Source of the DNA: Natrialba swarupiae
GTDB lineage: Archaea; Halobacteriota; Halobacteria; Halobacteriales; Natrialbaceae
Reading direction: 5' to 3'
DNA: 57,525 nucleotides
NCBI RefSeq assembly: GCF_008245225.1
Contig: NZ_VTAW01000023.1
Coordinates: forward strand, 1 to 57,525
The first letter of the stretch is position 1. Each line of letters opens with the position of its first letter. Of this stretch, positions 51,310 to 57,525 are shown in pieces. Position numbers and translations under genes: made by a program. The notes beneath the pieces are model-generated. The model was not told where the DNA came from and made no database searches. It saw only the letters and a program-made list of their open reading frames with translations.

Positions 51310-52317
51310 CTATCCAAACCGATCCAGTCCGGACTGACGTCTCCGGCGACCGTCCGGGTTCGCCTGCCACGGCGTCCGTCGGTCGCGCTCGGCCTCGAGG
51401 TCGACGGTCGGCGCGTCGGCGGGGTCGTAGCCCGGGCACGCGGGACCGCACTCGGCGGCCACGTCGACGATCCGGTCGTTCCAGTCACAGTGTGGGAGCG
51501 TCGCGCCCCGGTCGTCGACGTCGGTCGGAAAGCAGGCCGCACAAGCAGGAAATTCGTACGTTCGCCATCCCTTTCCGTAGGCTCGTTCGGCGAGACGACG
51601 CCGAGTGCGGGCCTTCTTTGCGGGGGAGACGACGGCAACCTCGGTTCGGCCGGGGTGGGACTCGAGCGGTTCGATCCCCGGCTCGTCGACGGGAAGCGGC
51701 GTCGGCTCGCGGACGACCTCGATTCGGATCGCGGATTCGTCGTCCGGATCGGCGCTTCCCTCGTGGTGGACCCGCCAGATGCCGACCTCCTTCGGAATAC
51801 GATTCAGGTGTGCGCGGGTGACGTAGCTCTCGGTCGCGAGAATCGCCTCGTCGACCAGCGCGAGGCAGACGTCCGTCCGGAGCTGAGACTCGAGGTTGCC
51901 GGGTCGGCCGAGGTCGGGTTTGTTCTCGATGCCGACGATGCGATCGACCCACTCCGGGTAGCGGGCGACCTGCCGGACGTACTCGCGGCCGTTTCGACGT
52001 TCGGACTCGAAAAAACCGATCTCGCAGGCCCGCTCGGTCGCCCGACGGGCGTGGTCCGGGTGACAGTCGTCGCCGAACGCCTCCTTCCAGTAGCGCGTCC
52101 GGCCCGTGCCGACGTCGGACTCGATTGCCGCATCCGGGATGGCCTCGCACGTGATCGCCGCCCGCTCCTCGAAACTCGAGGTTGGCTCGATCCGGACGAC
52201 GTCGAGAATGCGCCCGCCGGGATCCGCGACGCTCGCGCCGAGTTGGCGGGCGAGGATCCCCTCGTTGCGGGACTCGAGGTGCGCACAGAGCTCGAGTTCG
52301 AACGCGAACTCGGACAC
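51310..52317 (-). CDS. DUF5787 family protein, PD-(D/E)XK-like
   Basis: This 335-residue protein matches the haloarchaeal DUF5787 family. The N-terminal half holds EFAFELELCAHLESR, LDVVRIEP and later IVGIENKPDLGRPG, an order of Glu, Asp and Glu-x-Lys that resembles PD-(D/E)XK nucleases. A Cys-rich segment follows near 280-315 (CAACFP, HCDW, CGPACPG). GTG at 52317 is chosen because it precedes the conserved VSEFAFELEL; upstream codons are low-complexity and unlikely. It is divergent to a small hypothetical gene, and the two starts are 52 bases apart. Confidence 0.75.
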   Translation of the reverse strand: MSEFAFELELCAHLESRNEGILARQLGASVADPGGRILDVVRIEPTSSFEERAAITCEAIPDAAIESDVGTGRTRYWKEAFGDDCHPDHARRATERACEIGFFESERRNGREYVRQVARYPEWVDRIVGIENKPDLGRPGNLESQLRTDVCLALVDEAILATESYVTRAHLNRIPKEVGIWRVHHEGSADPDDESAIRIEVVREPTPLPVDEPGIEPLESHPGRTEVAVVSPAKKARTRRRLAERAYGKGWRTYEFPACAACFPTDVDDRGATLPHCDWNDRIVDVAAECGPACPGYDPADAPTVDLEAERDRRTPWQANPDGRRRRQSGLDRFG

Positions 52318-52369
52318 GGTTCGACGAAGGAAGGGTGGCGACAAAAGACGACCGGTTACCGCGTCGAGG

Positions 52370-52603
52370 ATGCTACCGCGCGAGAACGAAACCGTCACCG
52401 GTCTAGCCACCGTCGACGGCGACTGTCTCGTGGCGACCGACCGTGGTACGGGGTTCGTACAACGAGTGGACGGCTGGGAGAAAGCGAGCGAATTCCCCGT
52501 CCGAGGTCCCCTCACGGGACGGTATACGCCGATCGCGCTCGCGGATTACCCCGTCGGATCGAGGGACACAGACACACGATTCGGACGCCGTATCGGACGT
52601 TGA
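52370..52603 (+). CDS. Small hypothetical protein
   Basis: This gene encodes 77 residues from ATG at 52370. The sequence (TVTGLATVDGDCLVATDRGT, FVQRVDGWEKASEFPV) shows even strands like a small beta protein. No family is known to me. It lies in the divergent gap before eif2g, 69 bases from that start. Confidence 0.5.
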   Translation: MLPRENETVTGLATVDGDCLVATDRGTGFVQRVDGWEKASEFPVRGPLTGRYTPIALADYPVGSRDTDTRFGRRIGR

Positions 52604-52672
52604 GCGTCGAGATAGCTCGCAACCTTTATCAAGCGCACGGCGGAACTCCTATCTAAGATTACTCACCGTCTT

Positions 52673-53905
52673 ATGGCAGGAAATCAACAACCGGAGGTGA
52701 ACATCGGGCTCGTCGGTCACGTCGACCACGGCAAGACGACGCTGGTACAGGCGTTGAGCGGGTCGTGGACTGACCAGCACAGCGAAGAGATGAAACGCGG
52801 CATCTCCATCCGGCTGGGCTACGCCGACGCGACGTTCCGTCACTGTCCAGACGTGGACGAACCCGAGTGTTACACCGTAACAGAGGAGTGTCCGGACGGC
52901 TCGGAGAGCGAGCCACTTCGGACCGTGTCGTTCGTCGACGCCCCGGGTCACGAGACCCTGATGGCGACGATGCTTTCTGGTGCGTCGCTGATGGACGGAG
53001 CGGTGTTGGTAATCAGCGCCAGCGAGCCGGTTCCCCAGCCCCAGACCGAAGAACACCTGATGGCACTCGACATCATCGGGATCGACAACATCGTCATCGC
53101 CCAGAACAAGGTCGACCTCGTGAGCTCCGACCAGGCCCGACAGAACTACGAGGAGATCCAGGAGTTCGTCGAGGGGACCGTCGCCGAAGACGCGCCCGTC
53201 GTCCCCGTCTCCGCGGGCCAGGAGGTCAACATGGATCTGCTGATCCAGGCGATCGAAGCGGAGATCCCGACGCCGGATCGCGACCCTGACACCGATCCCC
53301 GGATGCACGTCGCCCGCAGTTTCGACATCAACAAACCCGGGACGAGCGCCGCCGACCTCACCGGCGGCGTTCTCGGTGGAAGCCTGATCCGAGGCGAACT
53401 CGCGGTCGACGACGAGATCGAGATCCGCCCCGGCCGCGAGGTCGAGGAAGGCGGTCAGTCGGAGTACGTTCCAATCGAGACGACCGTCCGGTCGCTGCAG
53501 GCCGGCGGCGAAACCGTCGACACGGTCACGCCCGGCGGGTTGCTCGGCGTCGGCACGGGACTCGATCCGTCGCTGACGAAAGGCGATGCGCTTGCGGGCC
53601 GGATCGCCGGTCCGCCGGGGTCGCTTCCGCCTACCTGGGACAGCTTTACGATGGACGTCGATCTGTTAGAGCGCGTCGTCGGACTCGACGGCGGCGAAGC
53701 CGTCGACGAGATCAGCACCGGCGAACCCCTGATGATGACCGTCGGGACGGCGACGACCGTCGGTGCGGTCACGAGCGCCCGCGAAGGAGAGTGTGAGGTC
53801 AACCTCAAACGTCCCGTCGCGGCCGAGCCCGGTGCGAAGATCGCGATCAACCGCCGGATCGGCGCACGATGGCGGCTGATCGGCCTCGGAACGTTGCAAG
53901 GCTAG
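52673..53905 (+). CDS. eif2g: Translation initiation factor aIF2 subunit gamma
   Basis: This 410-residue GTPase delivers initiator Met-tRNA to the ribosome as part of aIF2. The order is P-loop GHVDHGKTT, a zinc-knuckle-like insert ([20 protein letters not shown]), DAPGHETLM (G3) and AQNKVDL (G4), with the two beta-barrel domains complete to LIGLGTLQG. It heads a conserved archaeal operon with a PIN protein, Rpo7, Spt4 and dephospho-CoA kinase. The start is the ATG at 52673. The region just upstream is AT-rich. Confidence 0.95.
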   Translation: MAGNQQPEVNIGLVGHVDHGKTTLVQALSGSWTDQHSEEMKRGISIRLGYADATFRHCPDVDEPECYTVTEECPDGSESEPLRTVSFVDAPGHETLMATMLSGASLMDGAVLVISASEPVPQPQTEEHLMALDIIGIDNIVIAQNKVDLVSSDQARQNYEEIQEFVEGTVAEDAPVVPVSAGQEVNMDLLIQAIEAEIPTPDRDPDTDPRMHVARSFDINKPGTSAADLTGGVLGGSLIRGELAVDDEIEIRPGREVEEGGQSEYVPIETTVRSLQAGGETVDTVTPGGLLGVGTGLDPSLTKGDALAGRIAGPPGSLPPTWDSFTMDVDLLERVVGLDGGEAVDEISTGEPLMMTVGTATTVGAVTSAREGECEVNLKRPVAAEPGAKIAINRRIGARWRLIGLGTLQG

Positions 53906-53928
53906 ATCGGATATCCGAGAAGACTGAA

Positions 53929-54315
53929 ATGAGTACGCGGGTCGCCCTCGATACGAGCGCGTTGATGATGCCGGTCGAACTCGACGTTCGGCTGTTCGAC
54001 GAACTCGAGCGACTCCTCGAGGGGTTCGAACTCACGACGCCGCAGTCGGTTATCGAGGAGCTTCGGCGGCTGTCGGAGAAAGGAGGAACGGAGGGGACGG
54101 CGGCGAACGTCGGCCACGATCTGGCGACCGAGCGCTGTCTCGTCGTCGATACCGAAGCATCGTACGCCGACGACGCGCTCGTCGAACTCGCCCGCGAGGG
54201 AAACGTCGACTACGTCGTCACGAACGACCGCCCGCTTCGCGACCGGATCCTCGAGACAGGTGTACCGGTAATTGCATTACGCGGGAGAAACAAGCTAGCG
54301 ATCACTCGACCATAG
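53929..54315 (+). CDS. PIN-domain ribonuclease-like protein
   Basis: This 128-residue PIN protein starts MSTRVALDTSALMMPVELDV with the first catalytic Asp. Further acidic residues lie in VIEELRRL (Glu) and YVVTNDRPLRDRIL (Asp). PIN proteins next to aIF2-gamma are conserved in archaea and may act in rRNA or tRNA processing like FAF1/Utp24 relatives. The ATG at 53929 is 24 bases after eif2g, and the stop is directly followed by rpoE1. Confidence 0.88.
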   Translation: MSTRVALDTSALMMPVELDVRLFDELERLLEGFELTTPQSVIEELRRLSEKGGTEGTAANVGHDLATERCLVVDTEASYADDALVELAREGNVDYVVTNDRPLRDRILETGVPVIALRGRNKLAITRP

Positions 54316-54885
54316 ATGTACAAACGGGTCAGATTGAAGGATACGGTGGAAGTACCGCCCGAGGAGCTCGGTGACGTCTCGCCGAACCTCGTGAAGCGAC
54401 TGCTACAGGACAAACTCGAAGGCCGCATGGACGAGGAGGTGGGAAGCGTCGTCTCCGTCACCGAGGTACACGACATCGGCGAGGGGACGGTCCTGCCGAA
54501 CCACCCGGGGGTCTACTACGAGGCCGACTTCGACGCCGTCACGTTCGACCCCCAGATGCAGGAGGTCGTCGACGGCACCGTCGTCGAGGTCGTCGAGTTC
54601 GGTGCCTTCGTCGGGATCGGTCCCGTCGACGGCTTGCTCCACGTCTCCCAGATCTCGGACGAGTATCTGGCGTTCGACAGGGAGAACCAACAGCTCGCAT
54701 CGAACGAATCGAACCGCACGCTCGGCGTCGAAGACGCCGTCAGAGCTCGGATCGTCACCAAGAGCATCGACGAGCGCAACCCGCGTGACTCGAAGATCGG
54801 CCTGACGGCGAAACAACCGGGGCTGGGCAAACACGGCTGGCTCGAGGAAGAACACGAAAAGCAAGAAGCGGCCGCAGGTGAGTAA
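54316..54885 (+). CDS. rpoE1: RNA polymerase subunit Rpo7 (RpoE')
   Basis: This 189-residue protein is the archaeal counterpart of Rpb7 and forms the polymerase stalk with Rpo4. Residues about 1-80 give the ribonucleoprotein-like tip domain (MYKRVRLKDTVEVPPEELG); residues about 82-180 an S1/OB domain (GTVVEVVEFGAFVGIGPVDG). It begins at the base following the PIN stop. The C-terminal HEKQEAAAGE tail is acidic. Confidence 0.95.
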   Translation: MYKRVRLKDTVEVPPEELGDVSPNLVKRLLQDKLEGRMDEEVGSVVSVTEVHDIGEGTVLPNHPGVYYEADFDAVTFDPQMQEVVDGTVVEVVEFGAFVGIGPVDGLLHVSQISDEYLAFDRENQQLASNESNRTLGVEDAVRARIVTKSIDERNPRDSKIGLTAKQPGLGKHGWLEEEHEKQEAAAGE

Positions 54886-54887
54886 CC

Positions 54888-55085
54888 ATGGCGTCGAACC
54901 GTCTCGTCTGTCGTGAGTGTCACCGGGTCAACGACCCGGATAACGAGACCTGTGACGCCTGTAACTCGTCGTCGCTGACCGAAGACTGGGCCGGCTACGT
55001 CGTCATCGCCCACCCCGAGGAGAGCCAGATCGCGACGGAGATGCAGGTCACCGAACCCGGCGCGTACGCGCTCAAAGTCCGATAG
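54888..55085 (+). CDS. spt4: Transcription elongation factor Spt4 (RpoE'')
   Basis: This 65-residue zinc-ribbon protein has paired Cys motifs CREC and CDAC. Spt4 binds Spt5 to increase RNA polymerase processivity. It starts two bases after rpoE1, in the usual archaeal rpoE1-spt4 order. Confidence 0.95.
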   Translation: MASNRLVCRECHRVNDPDNETCDACNSSSLTEDWAGYVVIAHPEESQIATEMQVTEPGAYALKVR

Positions 55086-55087
55086 CC

Positions 55088-55705
55088 GTGGCCCGCGAGG
55101 ACCGGCCGCCGTCGAACGGTCGCGATTCGACGGACGACAGCGACCCCAACGGAGAGTACGAGTCACTTCTGTTCCTTCCCGACGAGCTTCGTGACGAGTT
55201 CAAAGAGCCGATGGGGCCAGTCGAAACCGACGCTGCAACCCTTCTCGAGTCGGTCGACGGGACGCTGATCGCCGTCGGCGACGTCGTCACCGACCACCTT
55301 CTGCGCGCCGGCCGCGACCCGGACGTCGCGCTCGTCGACGAACGCACCAAGCGACGCGACGTCGACGAGGCGATCCGCGAGCGCGTCGCCGCGGACCCGG
55401 ACCTCGAGGCGACGAACCCACCCGCCGAGATCTCCGCGGACGCCGTCCGGACGCTGCTCGAGGCGCTCGCACGCGAGGAGCCGACGACGGTGCTCGTCGA
55501 CGGCGAGGAGGACCTCCTCGCGCTCCCCGCGATCGTCGCCGCGCCCGAAGGTGCGAGCGTCGTCTACGGCCAGCCCGACGAGGGGATGGTCCACGTCCGC
55601 GTTACGGCGGAGGCAAAAGCGGAGATGCGAACGTTACTCGATCGATTCGACGGCGACACCGAGCGGTTCTGGCGATTACTCGAGGGGACATCGGGATCCG
55701 ACTGA
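55088..55705 (+). CDS. GTP-dependent dephospho-CoA kinase (DUF359)
   Basis: This 205-residue enzyme phosphorylates dephospho-CoA with GTP, the last step of archaeal CoA biosynthesis. The conserved segments TLIAVGDVVTDHLLRAG, ALVDERTKR, TVLVDGEEDLLALPAIV and VVYGQPDEGMV match DUF359 enzymes. The start is GTG at 55088, two bases after spt4, so the five-gene block is probably one transcript. The stop at 55705 is followed by repeat remnant A10 and the IS island. Confidence 0.9.
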   Translation: MAREDRPPSNGRDSTDDSDPNGEYESLLFLPDELRDEFKEPMGPVETDAATLLESVDGTLIAVGDVVTDHLLRAGRDPDVALVDERTKRRDVDEAIRERVAADPDLEATNPPAEISADAVRTLLEALAREEPTTVLVDGEEDLLALPAIVAAPEGASVVYGQPDEGMVHVRVTAEAKAEMRTLLDRFDGDTERFWRLLEGTSGSD

Positions 55706-55740
55706 GGCGGGAAAGCGACGGCGGACTCGGTCTGAAAAAC

Positions 55741-55763
55741 GAGTCATACGGTTTGTGATGACC
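55741..55763. repeat. Short family A remnant next to the IS (A10)
   Basis: GAGTCATACGGTTTGTGATG then ACC carries the family terminal motif. The IS5-type remnant begins about 17 bases later, so the element may have inserted in or beside a repeat copy. Confidence 0.45.
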
Positions 55764-55779
55764 GATCGCCGACCGTTCT

Positions 55780-56704
55780 GCTCTGTTGAAGAGCGACCTA
55801 ATCGGCTGATACCGTGGGTTAGAAAGACTACGTCGTCGAAACCGAGGTTTGGATGGAGATCGATATCCTCGACTTCGTTGAGCAGTGTCGAGACCGAGCC
55901 AACCAAGCGTTGGGGAAGCACGCGGGCGAGCCCGCCAACGGCGGGTTCGCCCGCTGGGTAGACGTCGTTTTTCACTGTTTTTGGATTTAAGAGGGCCATA
56001 GCTACCGTGAAACGCCGAACCGGCTGAAGTACCAGTCTGAGGTTCGTGATGTACTTGGTCTCGGTCGAGACGAGTTGCCGGATTACATCACGATCTACAA
56101 GCCGTTCGAGCGGCTCAAAATGTGGGTATAGCGGGCGTTACTGCGCGTTTCAGCGCAGCAACACCCTCAGTCTGGGCACGTCGTTCTCGACAGTACGTTC
56201 TTCGACCGACGCGCTGCTTCGTCGTACTACCGGCAGCGATCCGGGAATATCGTGCAGACGTTGCAAGTGGCGACACTGACCGATATAGAGTCTCTTGCAG
56301 TTCTTGACGTCCATATCTCGGCCCGGTGGAAATACGATACGAAGACAGGACCGCAGGTCGTCCGCGTTCGACGGACGACCTGCGTTCCGTCGCTGCTGAC
56401 AACGCCTTCCACCACTGGTACACCACATACGAGTTCTATGCCCTCAGTGTCGAACCACTGATCTTACAGCGGGGACCGAGACCACTCACGGAGGGGAACA
56501 ACGCGGGTATCCGGGCAAAAGGCTACGCTCAGCGCTGGATGGCCGAAACGTCGTACTCGACGACGAAGCGCTAGCTCGGCGATACCGTGCGAGCGCTCGG
56601 CTGGTATCGCCAGTTCCGTGAAATTATCCTCATGTTCGCCATCTCGAACATAGAACCACTCTGTGATCTTCTGTAATCGTGACTCAGCATCTATTCAACA
56701 CGGC
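55780..56704 (+). mobile_element. Remnant of an IS5-family element
   Basis: GCTCTGTTGAA (55780-55790) and TTCAACACGGC (56694-56704) are imperfect terminal inverted repeats about 925 bases apart, and the transposase pseudogene fills the interior. Size and protein type suit a haloarchaeal IS5-family element. No target duplication is obvious. Several stops show it is dead. Confidence 0.75.
55853..56676 (+). pseudogene. IS5-family transposase, degenerate
   Basis: Fragments of one transposase are readable in order. The first starts MEIDILDFVEQCRDRANQAL, then VDVVFHCFWI ends at an in-frame stop. EGHSYRETPNRLKYQSEV and LPDYITIYKPFERLKMWV end at another stop. HVVLDSTFFDRRAASSYYRQ carries the first DDE aspartate, and VLDVHISARWKYDTKTGPQV follows. 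A frameshift then precedes TDDLRSVAADNAFHHWY, AKGYAQRWMAETSYSTTKR (third stop) and LGWYRQFREIILMFAISNIE. At least three stops and one frameshift make it nonfunctional. The start is approximate. Confidence 0.85.
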
Positions 56705-56778
56705 ACATTCAGGTGGAATTCAACAAAGGATTTGAACCTGACGTGAAACATACGGAGGATACCTCTAGCGGTAGAAAC

Positions 56779-56788
56779 ATATATATAT
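56779..56788 (+). promoter_or_regulatory. TATA-like promoter element
   Basis: ATATATATAT lies about 26 bases before ATG 56810 and GTG 56812. This position suits a leaderless archaeal promoter for the gene that follows. Confidence 0.45.
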
Positions 56789-56811
56789 GATTTGTACGTC
56801 GTGGTGTTTAT

Positions 56812-57243
56812 GTGTCAGGTATCGAGACGACCAGGGGGGTCATAAGCGTGGATCGTCGGAGTTTTCTCTCCATCGTTGTGGTTGGTGGTTCGGGCATTAT
56901 TATCGTCGTTGTCGGATTTCTGGCCGATCAAGGTATGATTGATCTGCCGGGAGATCAGGCGATTTCCAAAGAATTCCGCAACAATCCAGGTTCACTTTCG
57001 TTCGATGCGGACGCTGGCGCAGATATAATGATCCGGGTCGACCCCGAATCGGAAGGCAATCGACGAGGAGAAATGACACTCAGTGACCCGAATGGAACGG
57101 AGGTAATCGACACGCGCTTTGATAGCGCTGGTAATACGCACGAGTCCCACACCGCCGAGCAGAGTGGTTCATATCAGCTCTCTGTTGATCCACATGGTGG
57201 AACGTATCGCGTCACTGTGAGCGTCAATGACCCAGAGGAGTGA
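56812..57243 (+). CDS. Secreted or anchored small protein of unknown function
   Basis: This 143-residue protein (GTG at 56812; an alternative GTG at 56848 would give 131 residues) has a twin-Arg-like signal or anchor, DRRSFLSIVVVGGSGIIIVV, near 14-33. A small beta-sandwich-like domain follows that ends SGSYQLSVDPHGGTYRVTVS, the shape of GOLD or pre-peptidase C-terminal type domains. Codon use is less GC-rich than the rest of the window. An ATG mini-frame of 11 codons (56810-56845) overlaps the first start. It lies between two transposase remnants and was probably acquired with them. Confidence 0.55.
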   Translation: MSGIETTRGVISVDRRSFLSIVVVGGSGIIIVVVGFLADQGMIDLPGDQAISKEFRNNPGSLSFDADAGADIMIRVDPESEGNRRGEMTLSDPNGTEVIDTRFDSAGNTHESHTAEQSGSYQLSVDPHGGTYRVTVSVNDPEE

Positions 57244-57374
57244 CTCGGTAAACTTCCAGTTGGTGACTTTTCGAGAGGAATATTGACATAGCTGTGGAAA
57301 GTCGTCTGCAGGGCAATGTCTAGATGAGGGTTTGAGGAACGAGCAGGTGGTGGCGAAAAGTGTTCATGCAACTC

Positions 57375-57525
57375 GCCAACCTGCTCAGAGAGATCGTAGA
57401 CGTGGGTTGTGATGAGGTTTGGGAGAACGAGCGCACCCCGACACCCGCTCCGCATCCGGGTAGTCGTCGGCAATCGCTTGCATACAGCCGATCCATTCAC
57501 TGGTTCGCCGTCGTTCCGTCACATG
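57375..57525 (-). pseudogene. IS630-family transposase remnant
   Basis: On the minus strand one frame reads HVTERRRTSEWIGCMQAIAD then DYPDAERV. After a frameshift another gives ALVLPNLITTHVYDLSEQVG. Intact IS630 transposases have this order, with the second aspartate in VLDNLNTH. Here the Asp is Pro and the His context is altered, so it is dead. The remnant runs off the window end. The 130 bases before it (57244-57374) show nothing recognisable. Confidence 0.55.

Noticed and set aside
57366-57525. Plus-strand frame beginning MQLANLLREIVDVGCDEVWE at the window end
   Set aside because: The opposite strand reads an IS630-type transposase remnant across the same bases, so this frame is probably a shadow.

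Overview
The window is chromosomal DNA of a haloarchaeon (class Halobacteria). Evidence: GC-rich codon use, very acidic proteins, Tat-type lipoproteins with twin Arg and a lipobox, archaeal informational genes (aIF2-gamma, Rpo7/RpoE', Spt4, GTP-dependent dephospho-CoA kinase, Taw1, the RbkR riboflavin kinase/regulator) and many families known mainly from Halobacteria (PitA, DUF5611, DUF5787, HalX-type regulators, TrmB). A member of the Natrialbales is plausible but cannot be proved from this sequence. No rRNA, tRNA or CRISPR array was seen.

Layout. 1-2.4 kb: end of a sufB gene, a zinc-ribbon protein and a threonine-synthase paralogue that has lost the PLP lysine. 2.4-5.8 kb: an iron-siderophore/cobalamin-type ABC importer (binding lipoprotein, FecCD permease, ATPase) behind a perfect palindrome resembling a DtxR-family iron box. 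5.8-10.7 kb: AT-richer intergenic DNA, then a giant RND/MMPL exporter with two heptad-repeat coiled coils, coupled to a TrmB-like regulator. 10.7-18.2 kb: HAD phosphatase, anion permease, Fe-alcohol dehydrogenase, Taw1, a DICT-like protein and an rbkR-ribB operon. 18.3-23 kb: a copper/metal locus (small membrane protein, double-winged-helix regulator, CopC-CopD fusion with His-rich loop, beta-propeller lipoprotein) plus the stump of a second propeller gene. 23-28.2 kb: ilvE, an MFS carrier, DUF502 and PitA. 28.2-33.4 kb: a signalling patch (7TM-type histidine kinase, lipoprotein, receiver-kinase hybrid without its His, winged-helix/receiver protein). 33.5-45.8 kb: conserved haloarchaeal housekeeping genes, a YgfZ-like protein, a CorC-type membrane protein, a glutaredoxin with a cysteine-free peroxiredoxin-fold partner, YrdC, a flavodoxin, a membrane-anchored Mrr-like nuclease, a DHH protein and universal stress proteins. 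45.8-52.6 kb: acetyltransferase, AAA ATPase, membrane proteins and a DUF5787 protein. 52.7-55.7 kb: the compact archaeal block eif2g-PIN-rpoE1-spt4-dephospho-CoA kinase. 55.7-57.5 kb: a decayed lower-GC island with an IS5-type pseudogene and an IS630-type remnant.

The most unusual signal is not a gene. A family of palindromic intergenic repeats (family A, ten copies or part-copies) recurs across the window. One end of the repeat reads TGATACGG or close to it, and at four loci this TGA is exactly the stop codon of the adjoining minus-strand gene. A second family (B, 86 bp, imperfect terminal inverted repeats) occurs three times; one copy sits inside the loop of an A copy and another supplies the stop codon of a universal stress gene. 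Together they look like a small mobile or structural repeat system that settles at gene 3' ends.
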